Shown here piece by piece: positions 35,552 through 46,400 of a stretch of DNA of 64,000 bases. The first letter of the stretch is position 1. Every line of letters begins with the position of its first letter. This stretch comes from Acidobacteria subdivision 2 bacterium RH1 MAG20 (GTDB lineage Bacteria > Acidobacteriota > Terriglobia > Terriglobales > Acidobacteriaceae): NCBI GenBank assembly GCA_002197545.1, contig NFUO01000749.1:23438-87437 (forward strand), written 5' to 3'. Below the pieces are notes generated by a model. The model was not told the DNA's origin. It ran no database searches and saw nothing but the letters and a program-made list of their open reading frames with translations. The position numbers were made by a program, and so were the translations under genes.

Positions 35552-36598
35552 CTGGCCACCTCGACTCCTGACCTCACTCCCGGCGAAAAAGAATCCCGCA
35601 AGTCAGTGCGCGGCCACATTCTCTTTTGTATTAGCGTCCTCTTCGCGCTCTACATCGCCTGGCACCTGCTTAAAGAGCTGGAGATCATCTACGTCAGCGC
35701 ACTCTTTGCGGTCGTTTTGACGCCTATTGTTGCCCGCATCACCAAATTCGAACTGCGCGGCCATCGACCTTCACGCGCCGTCGCCATCGTCATCCTCATC
35801 GCGGCCGTCCTTCTCGCGCTGACCATCTTCTTCACCTTCGGTCTTCCGCCTGTATTGCGAGATCTCCGGCAGTTCTCGACCGATCTACCCGAGCGCATTC
35901 CTGCAACCGTCGCCCGCATCAACAAGCTCCCCTTCGCCACCAAATTCAATGTCGATTCCATGATCCAGCGCGCCGAAGGTACGCTCACCTCGACTGCCAC
36001 CTATCTCTTTACCTCTCTGCCGACCTGGCTCTCGCACCTCTTCGACATTCTTACCACCGCCTTCCTCTGCGTCTATTTCATGCTCGAAGGCGAATATGCC
36101 TACCGCTTCTTCCTCTCCCTGTTTCCATACCAGCAGCGCACCCGTTTGGACAATGCCCTGCAGAGAGCGGACCTCAAGATCAGCAAATGGCTCTTCGGCC
36201 AGGGTCTGCTGATGCTCATCCTTGGCGTCTCCAGCACCATTGTCTTCGGCATCCTTCACGTCCGCTACTTTCTCCTCCTCGGCGTTTTGATGGGCCTGTT
36301 CAACATCATTCCCATCGCGGGAGGCGTCATCACCATCGTCGTCGCCGCAGGCGTGGCCGCTCTCGATTCCTGGGCAAAGATGACTGGCGTCCTCATCTTC
36401 TACGGCATCTACATCAATATAGAGAACGCATACCTCACCCCGCGCATTATGCGTTCGAGCGTCAACCTCATGGGCCTTACCGTCCTGATCGCACTGCTCT
36501 GCGGAACAGCACTGGCCGGCGTCGTGGGGGCCCTTGTCGCTGTCCCCACCGCTGCTCTCGTGACTGTCCTCCTCGAAGAGTACGCCGTCCAGAAGTAG
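35552..36598 (+). CDS. AI-2E family transporter (DUF20 / PerM-like)
   Basis: 348 aa if started at CTG 35552, which has AGGAG exactly 7 nt upstream and is in frame; the next canonical start, GTG 35606, lacks such a site. It has about eight transmembrane helices in the TqsA/PerM pattern, with a cytosolic or periplasmic loop between helices 3 and 4 (DLPERIPATVARIN...) and the conserved FNIIPIAGGVITIVVA and GIYINIENAYLTPRIM. Proteins of this family export autoinducer-2 or act as sodium/proton antiporters; the substrate cannot be told here. The N-terminal 18 residues before GTG are polar and cytosolic. Confidence 0.88.
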   Translation: MATSTPDLTPGEKESRKSVRGHILFCISVLFALYIAWHLLKELEIIYVSALFAVVLTPIVARITKFELRGHRPSRAVAIVILIAAVLLALTIFFTFGLPPVLRDLRQFSTDLPERIPATVARINKLPFATKFNVDSMIQRAEGTLTSTATYLFTSLPTWLSHLFDILTTAFLCVYFMLEGEYAYRFFLSLFPYQQRTRLDNALQRADLKISKWLFGQGLLMLILGVSSTIVFGILHVRYFLLLGVLMGLFNIIPIAGGVITIVVAAGVAALDSWAKMTGVLIFYGIYINIENAYLTPRIMRSSVNLMGLTVLIALLCGTALAGVVGALVAVPTAALVTVLLEEYAVQK

Positions 36599-36695
36599 AG
36601 ATGATGAGCAACGTTCGGAGGTATGCATACTTTGGTGTAGTGTTGGCATCAAAAAACTTGCCTATACGCAATTAAGCCTTGCTATTCTCGTTCCA

Positions 36696-37286
36696 GTGAC
36701 CGACTTAAAATTTTCCCAATCCACAAACCGCAATCTCCTCGCGCCTGTTCTCATCGCATTTTTGCTACTGGGCGTCGTTATCGCCCTCGTCATCCGTCAT
36801 ACGCCAAAGCAGACCATCGACCTCACCATCACGCATACGGCCATCTATCCCGCTCATACCGTCTTCAAGTCCGATTCCCTCGTCGTAGGCAGCGACAAAG
36901 CCGAGGACGACCTCTACGTTCTCGCCACTCTGCGCGTCGACGATCCCCTGCATCTTCCTCTCTTCCTCAAAGATTTCACCGCCACCCTGACCACCGCCGA
37001 CGATCAGCAGATCACCACCAGCGCCGCCGAAGAGAAAGACCTCCCCAACATCTACACCTCCTTCCCCGCGCTCAAACCGCTTGCCTCTCCGCCCCTCCGC
37101 CGCGAAACCATCATCGCCCCCAGCAGCTCGGTCGAAGGCATGGTTCTTCTTCACTTCCCTGTCACCCTGGATGTGTGGAACCATCGCAAATCCGCTATCC
37201 TCAACGTGGACCTCTATCATGGGGGAGCGTTTCCGATCACGATCCCTCTCAATACCAAAACAATCTCTACCAATTTCGACCAGTAA
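36696..37286 (+). CDS. Membrane-anchored conserved hypothetical protein
   Basis: 196 aa from GTG 36696. One N-terminal transmembrane helix (about 16-34; LLAPVLIAFLLLGVVIALVI) is followed by a predicted beta-sandwich outside the cytosol (LYVLATLRVDDPLHLPLFLKDF, VEGMVLLHFPVT..). The layout resembles DUF4352-type immunoglobulin-like domains, but I see no diagnostic motif. The stop and the rsmE start overlap as TAATG, so the two are translationally coupled. Function unknown. Confidence 0.75.
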   Translation: MTDLKFSQSTNRNLLAPVLIAFLLLGVVIALVIRHTPKQTIDLTITHTAIYPAHTVFKSDSLVVGSDKAEDDLYVLATLRVDDPLHLPLFLKDFTATLTTADDQQITTSAAEEKDLPNIYTSFPALKPLASPPLRRETIIAPSSSVEGMVLLHFPVTLDVWNHRKSAILNVDLYHGGAFPITIPLNTKTISTNFDQ

Positions 37287-38002
37287 TGACCCGCCGCCGC
37301 TTCATCGCCGATACCTGGACCACAACTACCGCCACCCTTACCGGAGATCAGGCCGTTCACCTCGCCCGTGTCCTCCGTGCTGAACCAGGCCAGATCTTCG
37401 ATGTCGTCACCGGAGGCTTCCTCCATCGCGCTGAAATCACCAGCGTCTCTGAGGACAACATTCTCTTCACTCTCCACGAAGAACTGGAGTCAGACGCAGC
37501 ACTCCCGCTTCACCTACTGCTAGCCGTCTTCAAGTTCGATCACATGGAGTGGGCCATCGAAAAGGCAACCGAGTTGGGCGTATCCCGCATAACGCCTATC
37601 CTTGCCCGTCGAACCGAAAAGCATCTGTCCCAGGCAGCGACCAAGCGGGCTGATCGCTGGCGCCGCATCGCGCTCGAAGCCTCCAAGCAATCCCGCCGTA
37701 CCAACATCCCCGAAATAGCCGACCCTGCCACGCTGAAAGCAGCCCTCGATCAAGAGAAGAGTCCCACTCAAATCCTTCTCTCCGAAACCGAGCAGGCCGT
37801 AACGCTGTCAGCAGCCCTCGCTTCCGCGCCTTCGTCCGAGACCGCTCTAGCAATAGGTCCCGAGGGCGGCTGGACACCAGAAGAGATGACTCTCTTCGCC
37901 GACCATCACTGGCAACCAGTCACCCTCGGGCCGCGCATCCTCCGCGCGGAGACCGCTGCCATCGCAGCGATCGCCATTACCTCTTCTTATCTGAATCCAT
38001 AG
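37286..38002 (+). CDS. rsmE: 16S rRNA (uracil1498-N3)-methyltransferase
   Basis: 238 aa from ATG 37286, overlapping the upstream stop; the longer frame from 37175 runs inside the preceding gene. RsmE methylates U1498 of 16S rRNA. It has an N-terminal PUA-like RNA-binding domain (RRRFIADTW .. HLARVLRAEPGQIFDV..) and a SPOUT catalytic domain with the deep trefoil knot: ALAIGPEGGWTPEEM and TLGPRILRAETAAIAAI, both diagnostic. Confidence 0.95.
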   Translation: MTRRRFIADTWTTTTATLTGDQAVHLARVLRAEPGQIFDVVTGGFLHRAEITSVSEDNILFTLHEELESDAALPLHLLLAVFKFDHMEWAIEKATELGVSRITPILARRTEKHLSQAATKRADRWRRIALEASKQSRRTNIPEIADPATLKAALDQEKSPTQILLSETEQAVTLSAALASAPSSETALAIGPEGGWTPEEMTLFADHHWQPVTLGPRILRAETAAIAAIAITSSYLNP

Positions 38003-38021
38003 CTATTGCAGCCTGCGACAT

Positions 38022-39266
38022 CTAGTGCTTCGATTCCGCAAGGCGATGCATCTCCGAACCTGCCAGGAGGAAGCCACCGACACCATAGACGTAGCTGGCG
38101 GAAGGCTTGAACATGCCAGGCTGGGCGTCAACGGGCTGGATGGAGCCGAGCCTGCCGTCCGCATAGACGTGGGTGAGCATCCCTTTCCAGGACTTCTCGA
38201 CCACGGGCTGATACTTGGCGCGGTCGAGAATGTGGTGATTGATTCCGTAGGCAATGCCGTATGTGACGAAGGCCGAGCCCGAGACCTCAGGAAGCGCATA
38301 CGCATCGGGGTCGAGCAGGCCCGAGCGCCACAGGCCATCGGGGCTCTGTATCTCAGCGAGCTTTTCTGCCATCTGACGGAACTGCTCGACGTACTTCGGA
38401 CGGCTGGGATAGTCGGCAGGCATGAACTCCAGCACGTTGGCGAGAGCGGCCATCACCCAGCCATTGCCGCGCGACCAGAAGAGTTTTTTTCCATTGGCCT
38501 GTTTCTGGGTCAGGTAGCGGGCGTCGCGGAAGTAGAGATGTTCCTGGGGATCGTAGAGGCTGGCAGAGGTAAGCCACCACTCGTGGTCCATATAGTCGAG
38601 ATATTTGTGGTCGTGAGTGATCGCATAGGTGCGGAGGAGAACGGGAGGCGACATAAACAGCGCATCGCACCACCACCACAGAAGCTTGTTAGGATCATCC
38701 GGGCGAACCACGAGGCGATCCATGATGGCTTTGGTATTAGCAAGGCGTATGGGTTGCCGGTCCGCGCGATAGAGATCAAGGTAGGTCTGGCCAAGCGCCT
38801 GATCGTCCGCATGAGGGAAACGCTTGTCGAGAAGTTGCCAGTCAAAGTGCTGCGACATGCGGACCATGGCGTCGCGATACTTCGCATCGCCCGTTGTGGC
38901 TGAGGCCGCAAGAAAGCCATCGTAGAGGGCTGCGTAGGTCCATTGCTGGTTGAACCTCGGCTCCGCGGCGGCTAATTGCCAGTCGGCAACCTTTTTCATG
39001 GCGGCGGAGATTGCTTTGGGCTTAATGGCAGAGGAAAGATCCGTGGCAAGCGGGCCAGGATTGTCCGGAGCGTCGCCCGCGGCGTTGCGGTCGACGGGCA
39101 CTACGCCTGATTTGGCGGGGACAGGGGCAGGCGCTTGCGCTATCAGGGGAAGGCAAGGGGCAGCGAGAAACGCACTCAGAAAGAGCGCCCCCGTGAGACG
39201 TGCTTCGCAGTTTCTACGTGTGAACTGAAATATCGACTTCTTGAGAGAAAACATAATGGGCTCCAT
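38022..39266 (-). CDS. GH105-type unsaturated glucuronyl/galacturonyl hydrolase
   Basis: 414 aa, or 410 from ATG 39254, which has GGAG 7 nt upstream. A signal peptide is present (hydrophobic core LTGALFLSAFLAAPCLPLIAQ). The (alpha/alpha)6 barrel carries YteR/YesR-type motifs: WWWCDALFMSPP, where the Asp is the likely catalytic residue, and FWSRGNGWVMAAL. Enzymes of GH88/GH105 hydrate the terminal unsaturated uronic acid left by polysaccharide lyases, for example on rhamnogalacturonan. It overlaps the ROK repressor stop as TAATG, so both are in one leftward unit, opposite the GH2/receptor unit. Confidence 0.85.
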   Translation of the reverse strand: MEPIMFSLKKSIFQFTRRNCEARLTGALFLSAFLAAPCLPLIAQAPAPVPAKSGVVPVDRNAAGDAPDNPGPLATDLSSAIKPKAISAAMKKVADWQLAAAEPRFNQQWTYAALYDGFLAASATTGDAKYRDAMVRMSQHFDWQLLDKRFPHADDQALGQTYLDLYRADRQPIRLANTKAIMDRLVVRPDDPNKLLWWWCDALFMSPPVLLRTYAITHDHKYLDYMDHEWWLTSASLYDPQEHLYFRDARYLTQKQANGKKLFWSRGNGWVMAALANVLEFMPADYPSRPKYVEQFRQMAEKLAEIQSPDGLWRSGLLDPDAYALPEVSGSAFVTYGIAYGINHHILDRAKYQPVVEKSWKGMLTHVYADGRLGSIQPVDAQPGMFKPSASYVYGVGGFLLAGSEMHRLAESKH

Positions 39267-40447
39267 TAGACCAGACCTTCATTCATAACGAGCGCAACAG
39301 CGCTGCGCAAACGTGCGGTATTGCCTTCGAAGGATGGCCGGAGTTTCGGCACCTTCGAGAGGGAGTTGTTCTTGAGTTCGGCCTCGACGATAGGTCCGAA
39401 CAGGTACCAGGCAGTCGTAATGTCGCCAACGACGATGATCTCGTTGGGAGCAAGCGCGGAGGCAATCATGCGCAGCCCCCTGCCGAGAAACGAAGACATC
39501 TTTTCAAGCGCCTTGATGGCATGCGCGTCCTCATCCTGAGCCATCTTTACCAGTGCGGCAAAGTTCTGAGGGGTCTGTTTGCCTGCGTTTCCATTGATCT
39601 CATGGTAATAACGGAGGCCCGCGCGATTCGAGGCGACGGTCTCCCAGCAACCGCGGCTTCCGCAGCCGCATAGTGGGCCATGAATATCCATCTGGACGTG
39701 GCCGAACTCGCCCGCCATGCCGTTGGTACCGCGGAGAAGCCTGCCATTGGCGAAGATTCCAGTGCCGATGCCTTCCGAAACATTCACGACAACAAGATCG
39801 CGGGTGCCGTCGCTGTCGCCGAACCAGACCTCGGAGAGAGCGCAGGCATTAGCCACGTTGTCCATCTCGACGCGAAGACCTGTCGCGCGCTGGATGCGTG
39901 ACTTGATGCTGTGAATGGGTCCGCTGAGGTTTGGCGCAAAGATAAGTTTCTGGAGCGTCGGATCGGCGCGGCCGGGAAGGCTGATGCCGATGCCATCGAA
40001 GGACCTGTCGCCATGGGCGGCGATGAGGTTGCGAATGGCCGCCACAATAGGCTGAATGGCCTTATTTGGGTCGGCTGGCAGCTCCACGACATTCTGAGCG
40101 ACGATCCTGCCGCCAAGATCGGTGACAGCAACCGTAGTTTGAGAAGGATGAATATCGAGTGCGATCACCGCACGCTGGTGGTTGAGTTCAAGAAAGGTTG
40201 GCCTGCGTCCCCTTGGGAGGCGGCCCGTCGATCCTTCGAGTATCCATCTTTCACGAATGAGGTCTTCGACGATGAGAGAGACCGTACTGCGCTGCAAGCC
40301 CGAGACCCGCGCCAGATCTGCGCGAGAGAGCGGCTGGCGGGTGCGGATGAGATTGAAGACCAAATTGCGGTTTATCTGGCGCGGCGTCTTGTTGGACGCA
40401 CTCTGCTTTCCGGTAAATGTGAACTGCGATGATGACGAAATCGGCAT
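39266..40447 (-). CDS. ROK-family transcriptional repressor (NagC/XylR type)
   Basis: 393 aa. The N-terminal winged helix-turn-helix (about 24-80; RQINRNLVFNLIRTRQPLSRADLARVSGL..STVS) is followed by the ROK sugar-binding fold. It has the phosphate-like loop, VNVSEGIGTGIFANGRLLRG, GMAGEFGHVQMD, and the zinc motif CGCGSRGCWE. Such proteins repress sugar-catabolic operons until a sugar binds. It is divergent from the GH2 gene and coupled to GH105, so it probably controls both from the 40448-40671 region. The binding site is not identified. Confidence 0.9.
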   Translation of the reverse strand: MPISSSSQFTFTGKQSASNKTPRQINRNLVFNLIRTRQPLSRADLARVSGLQRSTVSLIVEDLIRERWILEGSTGRLPRGRRPTFLELNHQRAVIALDIHPSQTTVAVTDLGGRIVAQNVVELPADPNKAIQPIVAAIRNLIAAHGDRSFDGIGISLPGRADPTLQKLIFAPNLSGPIHSIKSRIQRATGLRVEMDNVANACALSEVWFGDSDGTRDLVVVNVSEGIGTGIFANGRLLRGTNGMAGEFGHVQMDIHGPLCGCGSRGCWETVASNRAGLRYYHEINGNAGKQTPQNFAALVKMAQDEDAHAIKALEKMSSFLGRGLRMIASALAPNEIIVVGDITTAWYLFGPIVEAELKNNSLSKVPKLRPSFEGNTARLRSAVALVMNEGLV

Positions 40448-40530
40448 TCTGACTTTCCAAATAAAGCGTCGTGTTTCAAAAAAATTAAAAACTGCATGTA
40501 GTGCGATATTCGATTTTGGATTTCATCTGC

Positions 40531-40559
40531 TTGACATCCGTGGGAACGAGTCTTTATAT
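40531..40559 (+). promoter_or_regulatory. Candidate sigma-70 promoter of the GH2 gene
   Basis: TTGACA at 40531-40536, 17-bp spacer, TTATAT at 40554-40559, about 110 bp before the GH2 start in the shared ROK/GH2 spacer. Good -35, fair -10; no transcript data. Confidence 0.5.
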
Positions 40560-40671
40560 CACTTGAGTCCGGGTATTTTGTAGATGCTTTGAATTATTGT
40601 TTTGCAACACAGCATCGAGGACCGCCAGATTCCCTGCTCCGCAATGGACAGGATAGGAGCAATGACGACTT

Positions 40672-43203
40672 ATGTATTCCCGCCGGCAGTTTTTGAAGAC
40701 AGGCGCCACAGCCGCCGCAGTTTCGTTGCTTCCCCACTCTCCGCTCCATGCTTCCATTGCCACGTTAGCCGGTAGCACAACCGATTCGGTCGACGGCGCT
40801 CAGGCCCGCAGGCTTTCGACTGGGTGGGAATATCTGCAGGAGTCGATGGGCGGCCCGTGGGAGGTGTGGAACAGCAAGGAGACCGCCGTGTGGCAGTCCG
40901 TGGCCATGCCGCACTGCTTCAACGCCTACGATGGATGCGATCCAGACATGCCCTACTACAAAGGCAATGGCTGGTATCGGACGCATGTAGCTGTCGCCAA
41001 CCCATACAAGTCGGGACGGACCTTGCTGCACTTCGAAGGCGCTGGACAGACTGCAGCGGTGTACGTCGGAGAGAAGCTTGCCGGAAAACACAAGGGTGGC
41101 TACGACGAATTTGTCGTCGATATTACGGAGCTGGCGGCGGCCTCGGCCAATGAAGTCCTCGATGCAAAGAGCAAGACAAAGCCGGTGGACGGCATTCCTA
41201 TCGCAGTGCTCTGCGACAACTCGCGCGACCTCAACCGAATCCCCTCAGACCTCAGCGACTTTAGCCTTTACGGCGGAATGTATCGTCATGTGAATCTGGT
41301 TTACGTTCCAGCGGTTTCGTTGGAGACGGTACACATACGGACCGAGCTTGCTTCGCCCAATGCTCCGGCAAAGGTCTCAGTCCTTGGCTCACTTTACAAT
41401 CCAACGAACCTGAACGAACCTCTTGACCTCGTCATTGATGTGCTGGACGCGAAAGGTTCCGCCGTCCATCATTCCAGGCACACGCTGGCCCCATGGAAAG
41501 ATGCGAAGGAGCTTGTCAGCTTTACCGTAGACACTCCTGAGCTGTGGAGCACGTTATCTCCGCATCTCTATCAGTGCAACATCACTGTGAGCGGACAAGG
41601 TAGTGAGTATGTGGCGCGTGAGACCTTCGGAATCCGCCACGCTGAATTTGTGGAGCACGGCCCCTTCAAGTTGAATGGCGAGCGCCTGTTGCTTCGGGGA
41701 ACTCATCGCCATGAGGACCACGCCGGATACGCTGCAGCAATGCCTGATGAGCTGATCGATCAGGAGATGCAGTTGATGAAGGAGATGGGGGTGAACTTCA
41801 TCCGGCTGGCGCACTATCAACAGTCGCGGCGCGTGCTCGCGAACTGCGACCGTTTAGGGATTCTGGTCTGGGAAGAGATTCCATGGTGTCGCGGCGGCGT
41901 TGGTAACTATTTCTTCAAAGATATGACGCGGGACAAGCTGCGTGCCATGATCGCGCAGCACTATAACCATCCAAGCATTCTTCTATGGGGGCTGGGAAAT
42001 GAGGATGACTGGCCGACCGAGTATCCCGAGGTAAACCAGCAGGCGATCCGCGCGCTCTTCCAGGAGCTGAACGCCCTGTCGCACGAGCTAGACCCATCGC
42101 GCTCCACGACGATACGACGCTGCGACTTTGCCCGTGACATTACTGACGTCTATTCGCCCTCGATCTGGGCTGGCTGGTATCGCGGCGAATATACCGAGTA
42201 CCAGAAAACATTGGAGACCGAACGCGAGCGCGTGAAGCGTCTCTTCCATGCCGAATGGGGCGCGGACAGCCACGCCCGACGCCACTCGGAGAACCCCGAT
42301 AAGGTTCTGGCGAAGATCGTCACAGGAAAAGGGACCGATGAACGGGGTCTGGACTACCTGCTGACGGGAGGCCAGAACCGCGTCTCAAAAGACGGCGACT
42401 GGTCAGAGACCTACGCCTGTAACCTATTCGACTGGTACCTGAAGACGCAGGAGACGCTTCCCTGGCTAACCGGTTCGGCGCAATGGATCTTCAAGGACTT
42501 CACTACACCGCTGCGAGTGGAAAATCCCGTCCCTCGCATCAATCAAAAAGGCGTCATCGAACGCGACATGACGAAGAAAGAAGGCTACTTCGTCTTCCAA
42601 TCGTATTGGAGCGATACCCCGATGGTTCATCTATACGGGCATAGCTGGCCGATACGCTGGGGTGACGAGGGCGAATCGAAGATGGTGAAGATCTACTCCA
42701 ACTGCGAGATGGCTGAGCTGTTCGTGAATGGCAAGTCCGCCGGGGTGAAGCATCGCAACAGCCAGGACTTCCCTGCCGCCGGATTGCGCTGGATGATCCC
42801 ATTTGTGCAAGGTAAGAACAATCTGCGCGTTGTCGCTACAAAAGGCGGGACCAAGGTACAGGACGAAATTGAGTTTCTGTACCAGACAGAGAAGTGGGGA
42901 GCTCCGGCAGAATTCAAGTTATCTGAGACATCTCGAGTTACCGTGGACGGCAAGGAGACCGTCACGGTGGAGGCACGACTTTACGACGCAAAAGGTATAC
43001 TCTGCCTGGATGCGCGAAATCCGGTGCGTTTCACCATTGCGGGCACCGGTACGCTGATCGATAATCGCGGCACGTCTCGCGGCTCACGTGTAGTCCAGCT
43101 CTACAACGGGCGGGTTGAGATATCCCTAACAAGGAATAGCGGAGAGTCAGTCGTGGGAGTCAGCACCCCTGGATTAAAGGCTGCCTTTTGCTCGATTAGC
43201 TAA
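40672..43203 (+). CDS. Tat-exported GH2 glycosidase (beta-galactosidase/glucuronidase type)
   Basis: 843 aa. The twin-arginine signal is YSRRQFLKTGATAAAVSLL. The N-terminal sugar-binding jellyroll (about 45-215), an immunoglobulin-like domain (about 216-325) and a TIM barrel (about 326-620) follow the GH2 order. LLLRGTHRHEDH opens the barrel; the acid/base is the Glu in WGLGNEDD (about 444), and the likely nucleophile is the Glu in FHAEWGAD (about 528). C-terminal beta domains (about 680-843) include FVNGKSAGVKHRNSQDF. With the GH105 and the receptor it suggests periplasmic breakdown of a galactose- or uronic-acid-bearing polysaccharide. Exact specificity is not predictable from the motifs. 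Confidence 0.9.
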   Translation: MYSRRQFLKTGATAAAVSLLPHSPLHASIATLAGSTTDSVDGAQARRLSTGWEYLQESMGGPWEVWNSKETAVWQSVAMPHCFNAYDGCDPDMPYYKGNGWYRTHVAVANPYKSGRTLLHFEGAGQTAAVYVGEKLAGKHKGGYDEFVVDITELAAASANEVLDAKSKTKPVDGIPIAVLCDNSRDLNRIPSDLSDFSLYGGMYRHVNLVYVPAVSLETVHIRTELASPNAPAKVSVLGSLYNPTNLNEPLDLVIDVLDAKGSAVHHSRHTLAPWKDAKELVSFTVDTPELWSTLSPHLYQCNITVSGQGSEYVARETFGIRHAEFVEHGPFKLNGERLLLRGTHRHEDHAGYAAAMPDELIDQEMQLMKEMGVNFIRLAHYQQSRRVLANCDRLGILVWEEIPWCRGGVGNYFFKDMTRDKLRAMIAQHYNHPSILLWGLGNEDDWPTEYPEVNQQAIRALFQELNALSHELDPSRSTTIRRCDFARDITDVYSPSIWAGWYRGEYTEYQKTLETERERVKRLFHAEWGADSHARRHSENPDKVLAKIVTGKGTDERGLDYLLTGGQNRVSKDGDWSETYACNLFDWYLKTQETLPWLTGSAQWIFKDFTTPLRVENPVPRINQKGVIERDMTKKEGYFVFQSYWSDTPMVHLYGHSWPIRWGDEGESKMVKIYSNCEMAELFVNGKSAGVKHRNSQDFPAAGLRWMIPFVQGKNNLRVVATKGGTKVQDEIEFLYQTEKWGAPAEFKLSETSRVTVDGKETVTVEARLYDAKGILCLDARNPVRFTIAGTGTLIDNRGTSRGSRVVQLYNGRVEISLTRNSGESVVGVSTPGLKAAFCSIS

Positions 43204-43269
43204 TGCTAATCTTTCCCGTTATGAAACATTTCCAGAAAAAATAATAAAGACAAACGTTATTCTTATCCC

Positions 43270-43298
43270 TTGACATTTGTTTGTTGTGCGAATTATCG
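43270..43298 (+). promoter_or_regulatory. Candidate sigma-70 promoter of the TonB-dependent receptor
   Basis: TTGACA at 43270-43275 with TTATCG 17 bp later, in the AT-rich 212-bp spacer between the GH2 and receptor genes. It suggests the receptor has its own promoter. Confidence 0.45.
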
Positions 43299-43415
43299 TT
43301 CAGTGGATTCAAAACAGGGCGTTCGAACCGTGACACAACCTGCAGCGCAAGCTGCAGTTCGAGCTAATCGACGCCACAGATGGAAACACGCATTTAACTG
43401 AGAGGCAGGTTACCA

Positions 43416-46400
43416 ATGATCACAAAATTACGTTCCTATAGCTGGAACCTTCTGATGGTGCTGCTGGTATCCGCGGCCTTCAGCAGTAATGGAATAGCTC
43501 AATTGACGACAGCCACCATGGTTGGCACCGTCACCGATGCCACCGGCGCCGTCATTCCCCATGCGACGGTCACGCTGACTCAAACCGACACGAATTTCAC
43601 CCGCACCGTGACAACGAAAGACGATGGTTCCTTTCGTGACGAGTTTCTTCCGGTCGGCCCGTACAAGATTTCCGTTTCGGCGCCCGGATTCAAGACCCTG
43701 CAGCGCACCGGCGTCGTGCTCGCGGTCATGCAGGAAGCCAATCTCACTCTTGTGCTGCAGAACGGCGCGACGACCGAAACCATCGAGGTCACGAGTGACG
43801 CACCCCTCATCAACCTGAGCGATGCTACCCTTGGCCGCACAGTGTCCAATGTGGAGATCGAAAATCTTCCCCTGGTTGGCCGCAACGCCTATCAATTGCT
43901 CAGTCTGACCCCCGGTGTCCAGCACAACTCCACGGTAAACAGCCTGGGTTTTCAGGAGCAGCACGTTTACATCAACGGTTCAACCGACGACTTCACGGGT
44001 CAGGTTTCGTATTATCTCGACGGCGGCCTCAATATGACCGGCCTTCGCAACAGTGGTAATGTACTTCCCAACCCAGATGCGATCAGCCAGTTCCGCGTGC
44101 AGACAAACAACTATAATGCGACGGTCGGACGTTATGCCGCCGCTGTCGTCAGCGTTGTGACGAAGTCGGGAACCAACAAGTTCCATGGTTCGGCCTTTGA
44201 GTTCTATCGAACCAGGAACTTCAATGCGGTCACGCACAACCAGCAAACCAAGGCACCCTATGCTCGCAATGAGTTCGGCGCCACCGTGGGTGGTCCCATC
44301 CGCAAGGACAAGGACTTCTTCTTCGCCAGCTTTGGGGGCCTGCGCGCCACTACATCGCCGGCATACACCGGCAACGTTCCCAGCGCCGCTCAGGTTGTCG
44401 GCAACTTCAGCGAGAACCTGCCAACGGCAGCGGAACAGCCGAACTGCTCGACAAGCCCCACTAGCGCTGCCAACAAAGCCTTCCATTTCCTCGTCTGCAA
44501 TCCTAAGACAAATAAGCCGTATCCGGGCAACATCATCACCGATCCGCTCGATCCAACGGCGGTCAACATTGTGAAGTATCTCAACTTCACGCCAAACCCA
44601 ACCGCGTTCGGCGACACCCAATATACCCATAGGGAGTACGCTCCAACTCCGGAAACGTACAATGAGTACCTAATCAAGACGGACCATCAGTTGACAGCGG
44701 CTCACCGGCTCACCTTGAGCTACTTTTTGTACGACTATGTCAACCGCCAGGTTCCTACCACCCTCACTCAGAAGTGGTCCTACTCGAACTATGCGACCAA
44801 GCAGCACAACGCGAACATCAGCGACGTGTGGACGGTCAGTCCGCGTTCCGTCAACCAGCTCTGGTTGAGCTACACGCGGCAGGCCGGTGGCCGCGTCCCG
44901 GTCCCGAACGACAGCACGTTCGCCAGCTTTGGATCTGACTTCGGGATCTCCGGAACGCCTTCGCGCGGGCAGGTTAGCATTCCCAACTGGTTCACGCTGG
45001 GCCAGTCCATCACTGGCCCCAAGGCTGGTTCCAACGTCTACGGTCTCCGCGATTTGCTCAGCACGTCGCGCGGCAAGCATACACTCTCGCTGGGCGTCGA
45101 AGGCGGCCTGGAGAAGGACTTTCTGGAAACGTCGCTCGATAACTACGGCGTCTTTTCCTATGCCACGACCAAAAGCACCCGTACCACCAACGCCTTGTCG
45201 GACTACCTGCTCGGATTGCCTAACAAATACGAGCAGGACACCGGCGAGTACGCCGAGGCCAATTACTGGAATTATGCTGTCTTCGCGCAAGATGACTGGC
45301 GTATTCTTCCCAATCTGACTGTCAATCTTGGTCTGCGTTACGACTGGCAGCAAGCTCCCACCGATCCGCAGGCCCGGCAGACCAACTTTATACCGGGAGT
45401 TCAGTCTCATGCGTTCAAAACCGTAAATATCTCCGGCAAAACCGGCAACCAGTTGGCCCCCATCGGTATGCTCTTTCCGGGCGACCCCGGAGTGCCCGCG
45501 AGCGGAGCATTTACTCCCAATAACCATATCTCTCCCCGTATTGGTCTCTCGTATGATCCCTACGGCAATGGCAAGACGGTCTTCCATGCTGCGGGCGGTC
45601 TCTTCTTTGGAGGGATCTCCGGCAACTTGTGGCAGTTGCCCTCGAACTTCGCTCCTTACGCCGTCCGTCCCACATTCAGCAAGGTCGTCTCCATGGCGCA
45701 CCCCTACCAAAATGATCCGACGGAGTTCCCAGGCGGAGTCAACCCGTTTCCGCAACTGACGTTCACACCCCACACCTCGACCGCCAGCTTCCTTGCTCTC
45801 AACCAGGTGTCCTCTTTCGATCCAAACTTCAAATGGCCATATACGTATCAGATCAACGTCGGCTTTCAACAGGAATTAGGCGACGGTCTCGCATTAACTG
45901 TGAACTATGTCGGTTCCCTCAACCGTAAACAGCCGATTTACCACGACTTTAATCCTCCGCAGTTCAACATTGCTGCTGACGGCAGCAGCGGACCAAGCTG
46001 CACAGACAAAACGAAAGCTTGTGCCTATGCAAACACCCCCAGCACAGTGAACAACCGCCGCCCGCTGAACTCGGAGTTTGGGCTTTCGGCCGCGACTCCC
46101 ACCTATTCGAACATCTATAACCTCCAATCGAGCCAGAACTCCAACTACAACGCCCTGCAGGTGGTTATTGAAAAGCGTATCTCCCACAACTTCAGCGCAC
46201 GTGGCAACTATGTCTGGAGCAAGACCCTCGCCAGCAACAGTCTCGACGGAAGCAACCTCGCCAGCAACTTCATCGATCCGAACTATCCGCAGCTTGAGGC
46301 GCATCAGCGTTCCGCCGAGGACAGGCGCAACATGGTGACAGCCTCCTTCGTGTGGACTCCCGACTACTTCACCGCTTACAACAGGCTCGTTCGGACTGCA

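Noticed and set aside
44670..45869. A 399-aa minus-strand frame inside the TonB-dependent receptor
   Set aside because: Shadow of a verified gene, with no domain.
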